A stretch of 64,000 nucleotides of DNA from an uncultured Eubacterium sp. (GCA_947088865.1 CAMUHY010000008.1:1-64000), one strand, 5' to 3'. Shown: positions 15,404-25,287, counted from the first letter of the stretch. A program made the numbers and translations. Notes: generated from the letters alone by a model not told the origin.

Positions 15404-15994
15404 TCAGTCTTCTGTAATTGTCAACTCATACCCACTTCCGTCATTTTCACTTTTTTCATAAGCATTATCTATATATTTTGTGAGATTATATAAAAAATTA
15501 TCCTCTTCAACAAATGTTATGTATGATCCATTTAACCAATCATATGATCCGTCTACTTTTTGGGGTGGATTAGAATTGAAATGATTCTTTGCAACAATAT
15601 TTTGTATCTTTTCCATATGATATTTTGTACTATTACCTTCTGAATATTTAAACCATGAATAACTGCCATTTACCTTTTTTATTACAGCAACTACGCCGTT
15701 TCGTTGAGACGTTCTATCTTTTCTTTTAATTTTTTTAAGACAATATGAAACTTCCCATCCAATCCATTCACTTTTTCGCATATCAGGAGAAAGAATTACT
15801 ATTGTTACAGATGTATCATACATCATATCTGCAAGATTCTTTCTAATCGTTTCTCGTTTGTAATCTGTCATGTCTTTAGAATCAACATTTTCCCCTTTAT
15901 AATACGTAGTATCTTTTCCAAGAGCTTTAATTATCTTATCTCTCAACTCTCTTGATTCACTATACTTATAAGAAATAAATGTTTTATGTGCCAT
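15404..15994 (-). CDS. thsB: Thoeris TIR-domain protein ThsB
   Basis: 196 residues from the ATG at 15994 (GGAGG 8 bp upstream); the frame continues further upstream without a ribosome site. The fold is the TIR-like domain of Thoeris ThsB: N-terminal HKTFISYKYSESRELRDKI, then VTIVILSPDMRKSEWIGWEV, whose Glu matches the TIR catalytic position. In Thoeris, ThsB senses phage and makes a cyclic ADP-ribose isomer from NAD that activates ThsA. It lies 31 bp downstream of thsA in one operon. Length matches known ThsB (~200). Confidence 0.9.
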   Translation of the reverse strand: MAHKTFISYKYSESRELRDKIIKALGKDTTYYKGENVDSKDMTDYKRETIRKNLADMMYDTSVTIVILSPDMRKSEWIGWEVSYCLKKIKRKDRTSQRNGVVAVIKKVNGSYSWFKYSEGNSTKYHMEKIQNIVAKNHFNSNPPQKVDGSYDWLNGSYITFVEEDNFLYNLTKYIDNAYEKSENDGSGYELTITED

Positions 15995-16025
15995 TTTTGT
16001 ACCTCCATTTTCTTTGATTATCTTA

Positions 16026-17453
16026 TTACACCATACGTTGTTCTTTTGCAATGGCTATTACTATTTCTATCAACTTATCAACATCATTCTCCGTTCCAAG
16101 AGCCTCCATGTACTTCTCTAAATATTTATAATTATCCATATTTGCTTTTACTTCATCGAAAATTTTTCTTGTCATGAAACCAGTACTTCCAATAGGAATA
16201 ATCACATTTTTGTTATCTCTTGCAACAACAAATTCTTCCCAACATCCTGGAGCATCAATAATTTTTGATGGATTCGTGGGATCTTTTTTATTTCCAAACA
16301 TGAATACTGCCACCCCAGTATCTGAAATCATATCCTTACGGTATTGTGTAAATAAATTCTGTCGTTCTATCGCATCCTTTATTCCTTGCGGGAACGGTCG
16401 AAGGCATAAATACTCGTCTGTGTGCTTATACTTACTTCGATATATCTCAGATAATGCTCCATTGATAACAGATGATCCCACTCCAAGTCCAAATCCTGAT
16501 GTAACTTTAAAGTCATTCTTTATCAAAGATTCTGCTACTTTCCTTGCCAACTCCTCCGCTTTATTCTTTCCCCACCCGGTATAGTCATCCGCACTCCCAG
16601 AAATAAAAATATTATTTCTCTTTACAGCATACTCTATATCTCGAAGTATCTCTGTGATTTCCGAATAATTATCCACAAACACAGTCTGTATTCCATAACG
16701 CGCCAAGTCTTTAGTTCGTAATTCCTGCCTTGCCTTTTCATATCCATAATCTTCATCGTTACTGTAATCTGGTCTCTGAACCCTCCGAAAGAAACAGTAG
16801 TGTTCTGCAACATTTTCATCCAAAAGTGCATGAATCTGTCCTAAAATATAGTCAAGGTTTGGATCTTCAAAACTAAAACCTATAAAAAGAAATCTTTTAG
16901 AAATTAAATCTCCCTTCAAAATAGTTTTAAAAAGCAGTCTTTTGTTATCATACAATACATAGTCGTCTTTTGTTAATACAGCATGTGCTGGATGATCCAC
17001 ATCCCCATGCATTTTATATACAACCGCATCCCTATTCATCAAAACAGTGGATAACTGGTCAGAATCCATCTTAACATCTGCTTTTCTACTTTTCTTTTCA
17101 AGCTCCTTTTCAATAAGCTTATCATAATTCGTAGTCCAATAAGTTGATATCGGTAATCGCGCAATTATATCTATATTCTCATTCTCACCAACTTCAGCAT
17201 TAAAAGCATTTAGAATTTCCTGATTTATACTTGCTCTTGCTCCCGATTCATTTCTACAGTATTGTGCAACAGAAAGAAAATCCTTTTCTTTCTCAATATC
17301 AAGTGCCACTTCCTTAGCCAATGGTTTCAGAAGACTTTTCCAGTCCACATATCCCGATGCCCTTGATAAGCCTGCCCCTGCAAATATACCTGCGTTTCCT
17401 TCTCTTATTGCCTGAGTATATTTCCTAATCAATGTATCTCTTGATATTGCCAT
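16026..17453 (-). CDS. thsA: Thoeris effector ThsA (SIR2-SLOG)
   Basis: 475 residues, the size of characterised ThsA. Residues about 1-280 are a SIR2 NADase domain: GIFAGAGLS (22-30), TTNYD with Asn109, and KMHGD with His149, the expected catalytic pair. Residues about 281-475 are the SLOG ligand-sensing domain: IFISGSADD, SGFGLGVGSSVINGAL, QYRKDM with Arg372, and WEE near 405-407. Once the ThsB signal binds SLOG, ThsA destroys NAD and the infected cell dies or stalls. A clear promoter precedes it. All key residues look intact. Confidence 0.95.
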   Translation of the reverse strand: MAISRDTLIRKYTQAIREGNAGIFAGAGLSRASGYVDWKSLLKPLAKEVALDIEKEKDFLSVAQYCRNESGARASINQEILNAFNAEVGENENIDIIARLPISTYWTTNYDKLIEKELEKKSRKADVKMDSDQLSTVLMNRDAVVYKMHGDVDHPAHAVLTKDDYVLYDNKRLLFKTILKGDLISKRFLFIGFSFEDPNLDYILGQIHALLDENVAEHYCFFRRVQRPDYSNDEDYGYEKARQELRTKDLARYGIQTVFVDNYSEITEILRDIEYAVKRNNIFISGSADDYTGWGKNKAEELARKVAESLIKNDFKVTSGFGLGVGSSVINGALSEIYRSKYKHTDEYLCLRPFPQGIKDAIERQNLFTQYRKDMISDTGVAVFMFGNKKDPTNPSKIIDAPGCWEEFVVARDNKNVIIPIGSTGFMTRKIFDEVKANMDNYKYLEKYMEALGTENDVDKLIEIVIAIAKEQRMV

Positions 17454-17525
17454 CTCGTTTCTCCCTATATTGAATTCACGTCAGTATACCTTTTCACTCA
17501 CTTCCATATTATGTCTTTCAATTCT

Positions 17526-17554
17526 ATTATACTATGTCATTTGGTTATCATCAA
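17526..17554 (-). promoter_or_regulatory. Promoter of the Thoeris operon
   Basis: Minus strand: TTGATG (17549-17554), 17 bp, TAG-TATAAT (17526-17531, extended -10). The leader to thsA is about 65-70 nt. No operator palindrome is obvious, consistent with constitutive defence expression. Confidence 0.75.
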
Positions 17555-17727
17555 TTATTCCTGTTAAATAAAAATAATTTTAAAATGCATTATCTCTCTT
17601 CTGAATTACTCTTTATCTTTTATTGCAAATTTTTATAGTGACAACTATGTTGATAGAGCTATTTTGCAGTACATTACCATATCTATAACACACCAAATCG
17701 TACTGGATAGGTACAATTTCAAATAAA

Positions 17728-20433
17728 TCACTCACCACTACTACTCCAGTATTCTTCTGAGGTATCTGGAAACTCAGAAAGCAGTCGATTTAAATTGTTA
17801 TTATAGTTTTCAGGAGCAATATTTTTGCTTAATTGTAAAGCTTTACGGAACCAGCTCTTTGAATCACCCAATGTACTTTCCATTGCAACTACCTGTTTTT
17901 CTAACGCTAAACTTGCACTTGCTAATAAATTATAAATATAAACACGATCAGCATTATAAATTCCTCTTTTTTCAAAAATATCATCGGCCTTATTTCCACT
18001 TTCCAAGGCCAGTTTATAGTTTCCTGTTTTTATATACAAGGAACCTTTCATCTGGTATACTTTTGCACTTTGCAGATTATCCTCTTCAAATATATTATTA
18101 CAAATACTTAACGCTTGGTCATAATAATAAAATGCACGCAATGGGTTGTTATCTTCTTCCCAATATGCTCTGCTAATATTACACTTCATATTCTCTTGGC
18201 TGTTCTCGCGAAAGCAGGTTTCGCACAATTCAATTTCTTCCTGCAAATATTTTATTGCCGCCTCCTTATTGCAACACCGCAAGTAAAATTCGAACAAATT
18301 ATCACATGATTCAAAAAACGCTTTTTTATTTTCAAGGAAATGTTTTTTTCGCAGCTGATAACCTTTCAAAAGATATTCTTCACTTCGTTTTTCCTCACCA
18401 ATAAGTAATGAGAAGTATATTCCCATATTGTTTAACACTGTTGCATAATCATTTTCAGATAGATTAAACTGATTTCTATTTAATTCCAAGTATTCATAAA
18501 TATCCACTGCATCTTTGTAATATCCAAGTTCATACAAAAGGTGACTCACAAAAAAGGGAGCGTTTGACTCTGTATCTTCCATTGCCCGTTTTTTTATTTT
18601 CTCAACCAATTCAGTGCACTTCACTATTTCAAAAACTCTTAACAAAAGTTCACTATTGTAATACCAAAGATTAGCAATCTTCCCGAGATATTCCGTAAAA
18701 AGTCTTTCTAAATCATTCACTTTTCCATTTTGAGACAAATAAACTAAATACTCCTCCCATATATCATAGGATTCTTCCATACTTTTAGACAGCAGTTCCA
18801 TATAATTAAGATTAGAAAGACGACTACCATATTCAAACAGTTCCTCATGGTACAAAATTTCAATTGCAGATCTTAGATATACATTGCTTATCAGATATCG
18901 ATTATATGTATTCTTTTGAAGCAAAAAATATATAATATTAAAAATTTCTTTTAATTTTTCTCCTGAAGGTACTGCAGTCTGCAGTAACGTAAGTGTAATT
19001 CCGTTTTTAGAATGAAACAATAATAACAAGGCTTCTTTTAATGGCTCATTCCCATTAACCGTAAAATATTTGTTAAGCCATATAATATAACTACAGTATG
19101 GATTCCCATATTTCTCATATTCTTCGACAAATTCTGCTATCGCCGATTCTATATTATTGTATTTAGCAGATACAATTAAGCATGAAAGCATCAATCTTGT
19201 TGCATCAGGCGACCAATTTGGTCGTAATAGCTGGGATATTTGTTCTTTATATTTATGGTATATCAGTATCTTGCCTTCTCTTTTAAAAAAGATTTCAACG
19301 AAACTCCCTATATCAAAACCATCAAGCACAACACTAGTACCGTCTTTATCTTTGCTAGCATCTTCTCCCCATGTCACAACTATTTTCACATTCGGCTGTA
19401 GTTGTTCTGGTAAACAAAACGATGCTTTAATGCCTGCATGCGAAAAAATATGTTCTAATCCGTCAATCAGTATTACATAAGGTTGGCGTAATTTTTCCAA
19501 AACCGTTTTAAAATAATCAGCACGTTCCAAATCATTTATTAAGTTTTGATATTTTGAAATAAAATCCTGATTTTCAATATTTTCAATTTCATAGATGATC
19601 TGGAAAATTAACTCATCTAAAGATGCTGAAATATATTCAGAAGTGAAAAACAACACATGATACTCTTCATCCTCCAAATGACTATTAAACCAGTCAAAGA
19701 GTACTGTGGATTTACCAATCCTACTCTTTCCTGTAATCCATAGAACTCGACCTAATTTGGAATTTACATAATCATCAATCTGCTTAAGGCATTTAGTGTT
19801 CGGAACATAATACCTAATTTTATTCGCTAAAATAATGTTTGTATCTTTTTCCTGCTGCGAATAACTGGAAAAAAGGCTATATTTCAAATTCCACTCCGCT
19901 TCTAAAGCCTCTATAACACTATGTTTTAGTTCCTCGAGATATGTAAAACCTGTTATGCATTGATTATTTAAAAGAAGATATTCTTCAATAGATTTATTGC
20001 AATCCATGATTATCTTGCGCTTAGTATTCCAAAAAAAATATGCTTTGATTCCGCTTTGAACCGCACACATAAACTCTAATTCCAGAACAGTAAAATTACT
20101 TTGAATTGCCTGTGCAATCAGAGCACTATAACGACTTCCTGACCAATCTGAATCCTGTAAATACTCCAATAATAATGTTCCACGGTCCTCACCCATTATT
20201 CCCACAAAATAATCTGAATCCATAATTGCATCCAGGCAAGTACATACAACGGTTAATGCATCCGTTCCTTCTGGAATACCCAGTTCATAATCATTGAGAT
20301 AAACATTACCTTGAATTTGTCCAGCAATGGCATTAAGTTTTGCAAGCATCTCATTCCGAAAAGCATCACGTGCTCTCAGCATATTGATATTAAAAGTCGA
20401 TGATAAGAATATTTTAATCTCTAGATTTTTCAT
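17728..20433 (-). CDS. DUF4062-STAND NTPase-TPR protein, probable defence sensor
   Basis: 901 residues from the ATG at 20433 (GAGG 7 bp upstream; a 39-codon upstream extension lacks a ribosome site). Residues 1-~125 are DUF4062 (IKIFLSSTFNINMLRARDAF, DYFVGIMGEDRG). Next is a STAND/NACHT-type ATPase with Walker A GKSRIGKS (235-242) and Walker B YVILIDGLEHI (about 330). The C-terminal third is TPR-like helices with repeated DxAxxxN and YKxAxxxxxKA units. This layout is typical of bacterial NLR-like conflict proteins, where TPRs sense and the N-terminus acts. It sits beside Thoeris on the same island. Target and effector activity are unknown. Confidence 0.85.
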   Translation of the reverse strand: MKNLEIKIFLSSTFNINMLRARDAFRNEMLAKLNAIAGQIQGNVYLNDYELGIPEGTDALTVVCTCLDAIMDSDYFVGIMGEDRGTLLLEYLQDSDWSGSRYSALIAQAIQSNFTVLELEFMCAVQSGIKAYFFWNTKRKIIMDCNKSIEEYLLLNNQCITGFTYLEELKHSVIEALEAEWNLKYSLFSSYSQQEKDTNIILANKIRYYVPNTKCLKQIDDYVNSKLGRVLWITGKSRIGKSTVLFDWFNSHLEDEEYHVLFFTSEYISASLDELIFQIIYEIENIENQDFISKYQNLINDLERADYFKTVLEKLRQPYVILIDGLEHIFSHAGIKASFCLPEQLQPNVKIVVTWGEDASKDKDGTSVVLDGFDIGSFVEIFFKREGKILIYHKYKEQISQLLRPNWSPDATRLMLSCLIVSAKYNNIESAIAEFVEEYEKYGNPYCSYIIWLNKYFTVNGNEPLKEALLLLFHSKNGITLTLLQTAVPSGEKLKEIFNIIYFLLQKNTYNRYLISNVYLRSAIEILYHEELFEYGSRLSNLNYMELLSKSMEESYDIWEEYLVYLSQNGKVNDLERLFTEYLGKIANLWYYNSELLLRVFEIVKCTELVEKIKKRAMEDTESNAPFFVSHLLYELGYYKDAVDIYEYLELNRNQFNLSENDYATVLNNMGIYFSLLIGEEKRSEEYLLKGYQLRKKHFLENKKAFFESCDNLFEFYLRCCNKEAAIKYLQEEIELCETCFRENSQENMKCNISRAYWEEDNNPLRAFYYYDQALSICNNIFEEDNLQSAKVYQMKGSLYIKTGNYKLALESGNKADDIFEKRGIYNADRVYIYNLLASASLALEKQVVAMESTLGDSKSWFRKALQLSKNIAPENYNNNLNRLLSEFPDTSEEYWSSSGE

Positions 20434-20569
20434 AATTTTCCTCATTCCAAAATGTGAAATTGTTAGATATTGTCTACCCAATTCATATGATACTAAATAA
20501 AGCATAAAAAATATATTTTTAAAATCTCTTTTAATTACAAAATATGTCATATCAAAGCTCTCTCAAAAT

Positions 20570-20584
20570 CAAATGGTGTAGTAA
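20570..20584 (+). repeat. 15-bp direct repeat (right copy)
   Basis: CAAATGGTGTAGTAA, identical to 13361-13375 beside the integrase remnant. The interval between the two copies, about 7.2 kb, would be the inserted unit. Confidence 0.5.
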
Positions 20585-20641
20585 GCACCTTTTCTCTCCG
20601 TAAAAGCATTGTTTTACAGGTCTTTTCAGGGATACTTCAAG

Positions 20642-20676
20642 ATATTGCCGTGACAGACGAAAAGTATCTTTATCAT
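20642..20676 (-). repeat. Truncated 5' end of an LMW tyrosine phosphatase gene (right copy)
   Basis: Minus strand: AAGGAGATTAGCAAC then ATG and codons for MIKILFVCHGNI, followed by LKYP and stop. Relative to the left copy, two differences are at third codon positions and one is Ile/Val, so both derive from genes once under coding selection. Homology again ends at GGCAATAT, pointing to that as the crossover core. Confidence 0.7.
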
Positions 20677-20981
20677 GTTGCTAATCTCCTTGAAAATGTG
20701 GTGTTTTCTTGCTTTTATATATCATATTATAATACTATCTGTTGTTCTTTGAAATGGCAAATAAACAACAATATAAATAAAAAATATATATTTGTATCCT
20801 TATAATTTATCTATAATTTTATTAACAATATCTTTACACCTAAAAGTTTAACTTTATCAATGTAATTTATTTCAAGTGTTCTCTTTTTAATAATATTATG
20901 ATTAAATTATAGTTAATTTGTTTATTATGATATCATAATAAAGACTCAAACTCTATTAATATTACAAATTTTTATTATTCA

Positions 20982-21446
20982 TTATACAATCTTTGGATAT
21001 ATTATTGTTCTATCCTCATCTAATATTTGATATTTAGGTAATATATCTCTTAATTCATAACAATAATAAATAATTGTATATAATCTTCCTTTTTCCATAA
21101 TATCACTTTTTACAATGCAATCAATTTCTATACATTGCATGCTACAACCATTAAATTTATTAGGTAATTTATTAGGTAATTTATTAGATTCATTATTAAT
21201 TTTATTTACTAATTCTTTCATAAAATCCTCATTTGGTACATAATATAACAATTTTTTTATGTAATTTTTATCTGATGGATAACCAATATGTGGTATCTGA
21301 CTATAAATGCAATTTTCATTATCATATATAGAACCATTTATCCAACTATGATTGTTAAAATAGATTCGTATATTTTTATTATCTTCTTTTTTCCTGGGAT
21401 ATAAAAATATTCTTTTATCTTTAAAATAATATCCTTGTCTATTCAT
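20982..21446 (-). CDS. Hypothetical protein
   Basis: 154 residues from ATG 21446, which has GGAG upstream. It begins MNRQGYYFKDKRIFLYPRKK, is rich in Tyr, Ile and Asn, and contains a short duplicated NKLPNKLPNK stretch in the middle. No membrane segments, signal peptide or known motif. It stands alone in an AT-rich region beside the defence island. Confidence 0.5.
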   Translation of the reverse strand: MNRQGYYFKDKRIFLYPRKKEDNKNIRIYFNNHSWINGSIYDNENCIYSQIPHIGYPSDKNYIKKLLYYVPNEDFMKELVNKINNESNKLPNKLPNKFNGCSMQCIEIDCIVKSDIMEKGRLYTIIYYCYELRDILPKYQILDEDRTIIYPKIV

Positions 21447-21464
21447 ATCTTTTAACTCCTGCAC

Positions 21465-21779
21465 TTAATTACTTAAATTATATAAAATATACATGAATAA
21501 TCTTGTTTCGCTTATTCAAATGCTTGCTCTTTCTATCTAATGAATTTATACATATATTAGTCTAAATCAAAAAAACATTAATATTATTTAGATATTTTTT
21601 ATTTATTTAATAATAATTATTATAGAACATAAATTTGTTTTTGTCAATATTTTTCAGAACATTTGTTTTTTCTTAATTAAACTTATACCATTATTTATTT
21701 ACAATTGCACTTAAAAACTATACCCCACTATTTTAATGTAGACAAAAATAGGAGGATATAATTCCCTCCCATAATTTTA
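21465..21779. other. Intergenic AT-rich stretch
   Basis: No gene seen. A small GGAGG...CCTCC inverted repeat (about 21752-21770) just beyond the ParE-like toxin stop could be its terminator. Confidence 0.3.
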
Positions 21780-22091
21780 TTATATTAAATTCTTATATTC
21801 TCTTCGTCCATCAACAATTGCATAAATCACTACAATTTTTTTATCTTCATTAACTTTATAAAATACTAAATGTCTTTCTATAATTAGTACTTTATAACCT
21901 TGTTTACGAAGTGTGGCATATTTAGGTATACTTCCTAAATTAGGAAAATCCTCTAATTGTGTAATTGCATGTTCTATCTTATCAAGATAATTTAACGCAA
22001 TATCTATACTTTTTGAATCATCTGCAATATAAAAAATAATGTCTCTTAGCTGCTGTTCTGCTTTCTCTGTTCTAAGTATTTTATATTTCAT
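21780..22091 (-). CDS. ParE/RelE-family toxin
   Basis: 103 residues from ATG 22091 (AGGAGA upstream; a further upstream ATG at 22127 lacks a ribosome site). The sequence follows the ParE fold: YKILRTEKAEQQLRDIIFYI, FPNLGSIPKYATLRKQGYKV, LVFYKVNEDKKIVVIYAIVD, ending GRREYKNL. ParE toxins poison gyrase and RelE relatives cut mRNA; which applies is not visible. The gene follows its antitoxin by 46 bp. Confidence 0.88.
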   Translation of the reverse strand: MKYKILRTEKAEQQLRDIIFYIADDSKSIDIALNYLDKIEHAITQLEDFPNLGSIPKYATLRKQGYKVLIIERHLVFYKVNEDKKIVVIYAIVDGRREYKNLI

Positions 22092-22137
22092 CTGTTCTCC
22101 TTTACAAAAGAGAATTTCGTATATCATTAAATGTATC

Positions 22138-22365
22138 TTAAATTGGTGCTACTCTATCATTTATAACATCTTCTTCTGCTAATGCTAATGCACGTAATAA
22201 CTCAAGTTCTGATTTCATTTGATAATAGTCTTGTAGTCCTAATACTGCTGTATCTCCTCTGCCATTTACTGTAATAATAACTGGCGTCCTATTTTCGTAA
22301 CATTCTTTAGATATTTCACTATAACGATTTCTTAAATCAGAAGATGGTCTAATAATTACCTCCAT
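22138..22365 (-). CDS. Phd/YefM-like antitoxin
   Basis: 75 residues: IIRPSSDLRNRYSEISKECY, then TPVIITVNGRGDTAVLGLQD and a C-terminal acidic helix for toxin binding. This is the Phd/YefM pattern (beta-rich DNA-binding N-terminus). GGAGG precedes the start. It is first in the operon with the ParE-like toxin and probably represses it. Confidence 0.88.
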   Translation of the reverse strand: MEVIIRPSSDLRNRYSEISKECYENRTPVIITVNGRGDTAVLGLQDYYQMKSELELLRALALAEEDVINDRVAPI

Positions 22366-22447
22366 AATATTCCCTCCATTTTTGATGTAGTCAAATCATA
22401 TCGTAATATTGATATATTATCAAAATGTAATTAAAGTTATATTTATT

Positions 22448-23729
22448 TTAATTTTTTCGATGTATCTCTATCATATCCCTTTGATGCCTAAATTCTATTG
22501 TCTTTGTACTTCCGCCTGTTCTTTTAATTAATTCATCTTGTCCAATTACTTTTACTAAATTTGCTATTTGCTGTCCCATTACTGATTTATTTAAATAGAA
22601 AATAATTGTATATACATTATCATTTAAAATTAAATCTCTTAAAACATCTTTATCTATTACATCTAAAGAATGACCGAAAATATAAAGATTATGTTTATTT
22701 ATATATTTTTATACCAAGATTTCATTTGTTTTTTCAATAATGTTTTATTTTGACCTATATGGTTATTTAACAAAATATAAGAATCTTCCAATTCATTTTT
22801 TATTATATCTACCCATTCTTTATATTTACATCCCGTTTCTTTATATATTCTTTGATAAAACTTTTTAAAAGCAATAAATTCTATGTCTTTGTTTCTTCTA
22901 TCCTCTGGCAAATATTCATCTATCCCAAGCACCATATTATTAGTTTCAATAGTATTATCAATATCTGCTTTTCCATGAATATAATCATATTCTATTATTT
23001 TATTTATATCATACAATTTTTGAAAAGTATTGGTATAATTAAAACTAATCACTTTAACTGACAAAATAGTATGTTTATTATGATTAATTTGTATTGCTAT
23101 TTCTTTTATATGTGGTGAAATAACTTTAATATTTTGATTTTCTACATATTGTGTTAAATATATTTCTAATGCCCGAATTAATCTATCTAAATCCTTATGT
23201 AATTTATCTCTTAATTCTTGATAAGTAATTTGTCTCTTTCCATTCTCATCTAATCCAAAAAATTTTTTTATTATCTTAAAAGAATTTGTATTTAAATGTT
23301 TATCTGATAAAAAATTTATTTGTCCATAAAAATTTTTTCCTTGCATATCTTTATCAATATCCTTTACAATCTGGAAAATTTCTTTTTCAAAATCAATCCA
23401 GTTTTTACTTTTACTATTACTTAATTGTCTAAAATAAAATATCCAAAAATTATTGTTTATATTTTCGTATAGTTCATTTAGTATTAAATTGCTTATTTCA
23501 ACTTCATATATATTATTTTCTAATTTTATAAGTATCTTCCAAAGCTTTTTTAATTTGTTCATTAAATTTCCAATTTTCTAAATGTTTTTTCTTATGATAA
23601 TGCAAATCTAAATCATCATCATAATTAAATATTGGGGGTTACTCTTTTGCAAAACTCTAAAAAATCTATATACTTAGTTGGAAATTCCTACGCTAAATCA
23701 AAATCATTTCCAATTATAAGTATATTCAT
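22448..23729 (-). pseudogene. abiH: Decayed abortive-infection gene abiH
   Basis: Pieces of AbiH are spread over three frames. The N-terminus from ATG 23729 reads MNILIIGNDFDLA then an in-frame TAG, then EFPTKYIDFLEFCKRVT; the family has GNGFDLAHGLPTKY there. The largest open piece (22699-23562) carries VISFNYTNTF, YDYIHGKA and NNMVLGIDEYLPEDRR. A third piece (to 22448) has LYIFGHSLDVIDKDVL and IANLVKVIGQDELIKRTGG, the C-terminus. At least one nonsense change and two or more frameshifts separate them. AbiH confers phage resistance by abortive infection; this copy is almost surely dead. Confidence 0.85.
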
Positions 23730-23879
23730 AACTTTTCTTCTAGTATTTTTAAATTAATATAATTATTTACATTTGAAATAAATTATATCATATTTTTTGT
23801 AATTTGTAATCAATTTATATATATTTGTAATTTTTTATACACAAACAATCGCTTTATAATAATAATTTCCATAAAATAA

Positions 23880-23900
23880 AGCCTAGTATTTTACTAGGCT
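23880..23900 (-). terminator. Terminator of the flavoprotein operon
   Basis: Perfect AGCCTAGT / ACTAGGCT stem with a 5-base loop, followed on the minus strand by TTATTTTA. It lies about 80 bp after the FMN reductase stop. Confidence 0.75.
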
Positions 23901-23982
23901 CAATTTTTAGCTTAACATAACACTGCTAATTTTATAATTTTTATTTCTATTGTTTATAACTTAGTTTCTATTACAATAAAAA

Positions 23983-24702
23983 TCACCCCTTCCACCCTCT
24001 CTCCTTCCCCAGCCACCCTTGTTCTGCCCAATACTTTCCATCAAGATATTCTGGATTATTTTTATGCAGTGACTTTTGCATCATGCGGCAAAAAAGAAAT
24101 TTTATCTTTGTAAAAACATTTACATGTGCAGGCTTTTTATAATTGATACAAACCATTTTTTTTGACAATCGTCTTATCTTTTTAGTAAGCATAAAACGCT
24201 TTTTCTCTGTGAGTTTATCCCAGACAATATCTCCCATCAATTTATCTGTAAATACTTTAATTTGAGAAATTCCCCACCAAGAAAGACTATGTTTGATATC
24301 TTTTGCCGTAGACTTTGCACCTGCTCCAAGACATTGCGTAATGATAACTGCTCGCTTTGTAAACATTTGAGGCGCTGGACGATGCGGCATCCACAAATAA
24401 GCAAAATGGTCAAGAAGCGCTTTCATTGCACCTGTTGTATGCATCACATAGGCAGGTGAAGTCTTCACAATTAAGTCAGCTTCCAATAACGAGGATGCAA
24501 TTTTTTGTACATAAATCGCATCCTTGCATGTATCCTCACCTTTAAAGATACAATTGCAACAACCTGTGCAAAAAGAAGGGCAATCTCTTGGCAGATAAAA
24601 TTCTGTAATTTTTGCTTTTGCTTTGAATTGCTCCAAAAATATCTCTTTTAACTGATAGGTTACACCATGCTTTTGTGTTCCATTTATTACTGTAATTTTC
24701 AT
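23983..24702 (-). CDS. NAD(P)H-dependent FMN reductase/flavodoxin-like protein
   Basis: 239 residues. The N-terminus (MKITVINGTQKHGVTYQLKE) is the flavin phosphate loop of WrbA-like multimeric flavodoxins; CTGCCNCIFKGEDTC at about 46-60 is the Cys cluster common in clostridial members; LIVKTSPAYVMHTTGAMKAL binds the isoalloxazine ring. The ~70-residue C-terminal extension is basic. It starts 3 bp after the TetR stop, so it is the regulator's target and is probably induced by a redox-active or quinone-like compound. Confidence 0.85.
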   Translation of the reverse strand: MKITVINGTQKHGVTYQLKEIFLEQFKAKAKITEFYLPRDCPSFCTGCCNCIFKGEDTCKDAIYVQKIASSLLEADLIVKTSPAYVMHTTGAMKALLDHFAYLWMPHRPAPQMFTKRAVIITQCLGAGAKSTAKDIKHSLSWWGISQIKVFTDKLMGDIVWDKLTEKKRFMLTKKIRRLSKKMVCINYKKPAHVNVFTKIKFLFCRMMQKSLHKNNPEYLDGKYWAEQGWLGKERGWKG

Positions 24703-24705
24703 TAA

Positions 24706-25278
24706 TTATACCTCCAAAATATCATGTAGTATTTTTGAATGAAATTCTTTGCGTTCTTGTGGATTCTTCAAATCCATTCCATAAAACTGCAAAATCATTT
24801 TATGTCGCAAAAAAGATTGCTGCATTACTGTAATCAAATAAAATGTTTTTCGCTCAAGCGTTTCCTTATTCCAATCTGGACGACAAGCGGACACAAGCGG
24901 CAAATAAGCAAGATATGTTCTGTGTGTATTATCATCTTCCTTTGGCATACTCATATCTGCAAGAATAGAAATTTTTGATACAGCAGCATGTTCAAATAAA
25001 AATGTCAACGTCATATTTCCAAGATAATCCAGCTTTTCAAAAGGAGTAAATCCTTCTGTTTTTTCCCCAATAGTACGAAAATTATCAACAATGCCATTGA
25101 TCATACGTTCAACACACAATTCTATCAGTTTATCTTTATTTCCAAAATGATAATTTACAAGCCCTAATCCTACATTTGCTTTTTTACATATCTCTCGCAC
25201 CGTAATATTATTTACATTCTCACCGTTCTCATTGATAAGGTCTATTGTAGCTTGAATGATGATTTCTTTATTATCCAT
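24706..25278 (-). CDS. TetR/AcrR-family repressor
   Basis: 190 residues from ATG 25278 (GGAGGG upstream). N-terminal TetR HTH: IIIQATIDLINENGENVNNI, CKKANVGLGLVNYHFGNKDK. The rest is an all-helical ligand domain. Two TTGAAC-palindromes overlap and precede its ribosome site, so it probably represses itself and the flavoprotein gene downstream. Confidence 0.92.
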   Translation of the reverse strand: MDNKEIIIQATIDLINENGENVNNITVREICKKANVGLGLVNYHFGNKDKLIELCVERMINGIVDNFRTIGEKTEGFTPFEKLDYLGNMTLTFLFEHAAVSKISILADMSMPKEDDNTHRTYLAYLPLVSACRPDWNKETLERKTFYLITVMQQSFLRHKMILQFYGMDLKNPQERKEFHSKILHDILEV

Positions 25279-25287
25279 AATCCCTCC

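Larger units (their letters stand above)
20434..20981. other. Right boundary of the defence island
   Basis: About 550 bp of non-coding DNA holding the right copies of both direct repeats (20570-20584 and 20642-20676). From 20740 on it is extremely AT-rich with no gene seen. Confidence 0.55.

Noticed and set aside
22699-23562. Intact 287-residue AbiH
   Set aside because: Conserved N- and C-terminal AbiH segments lie outside this frame, beyond stops and frameshifts.
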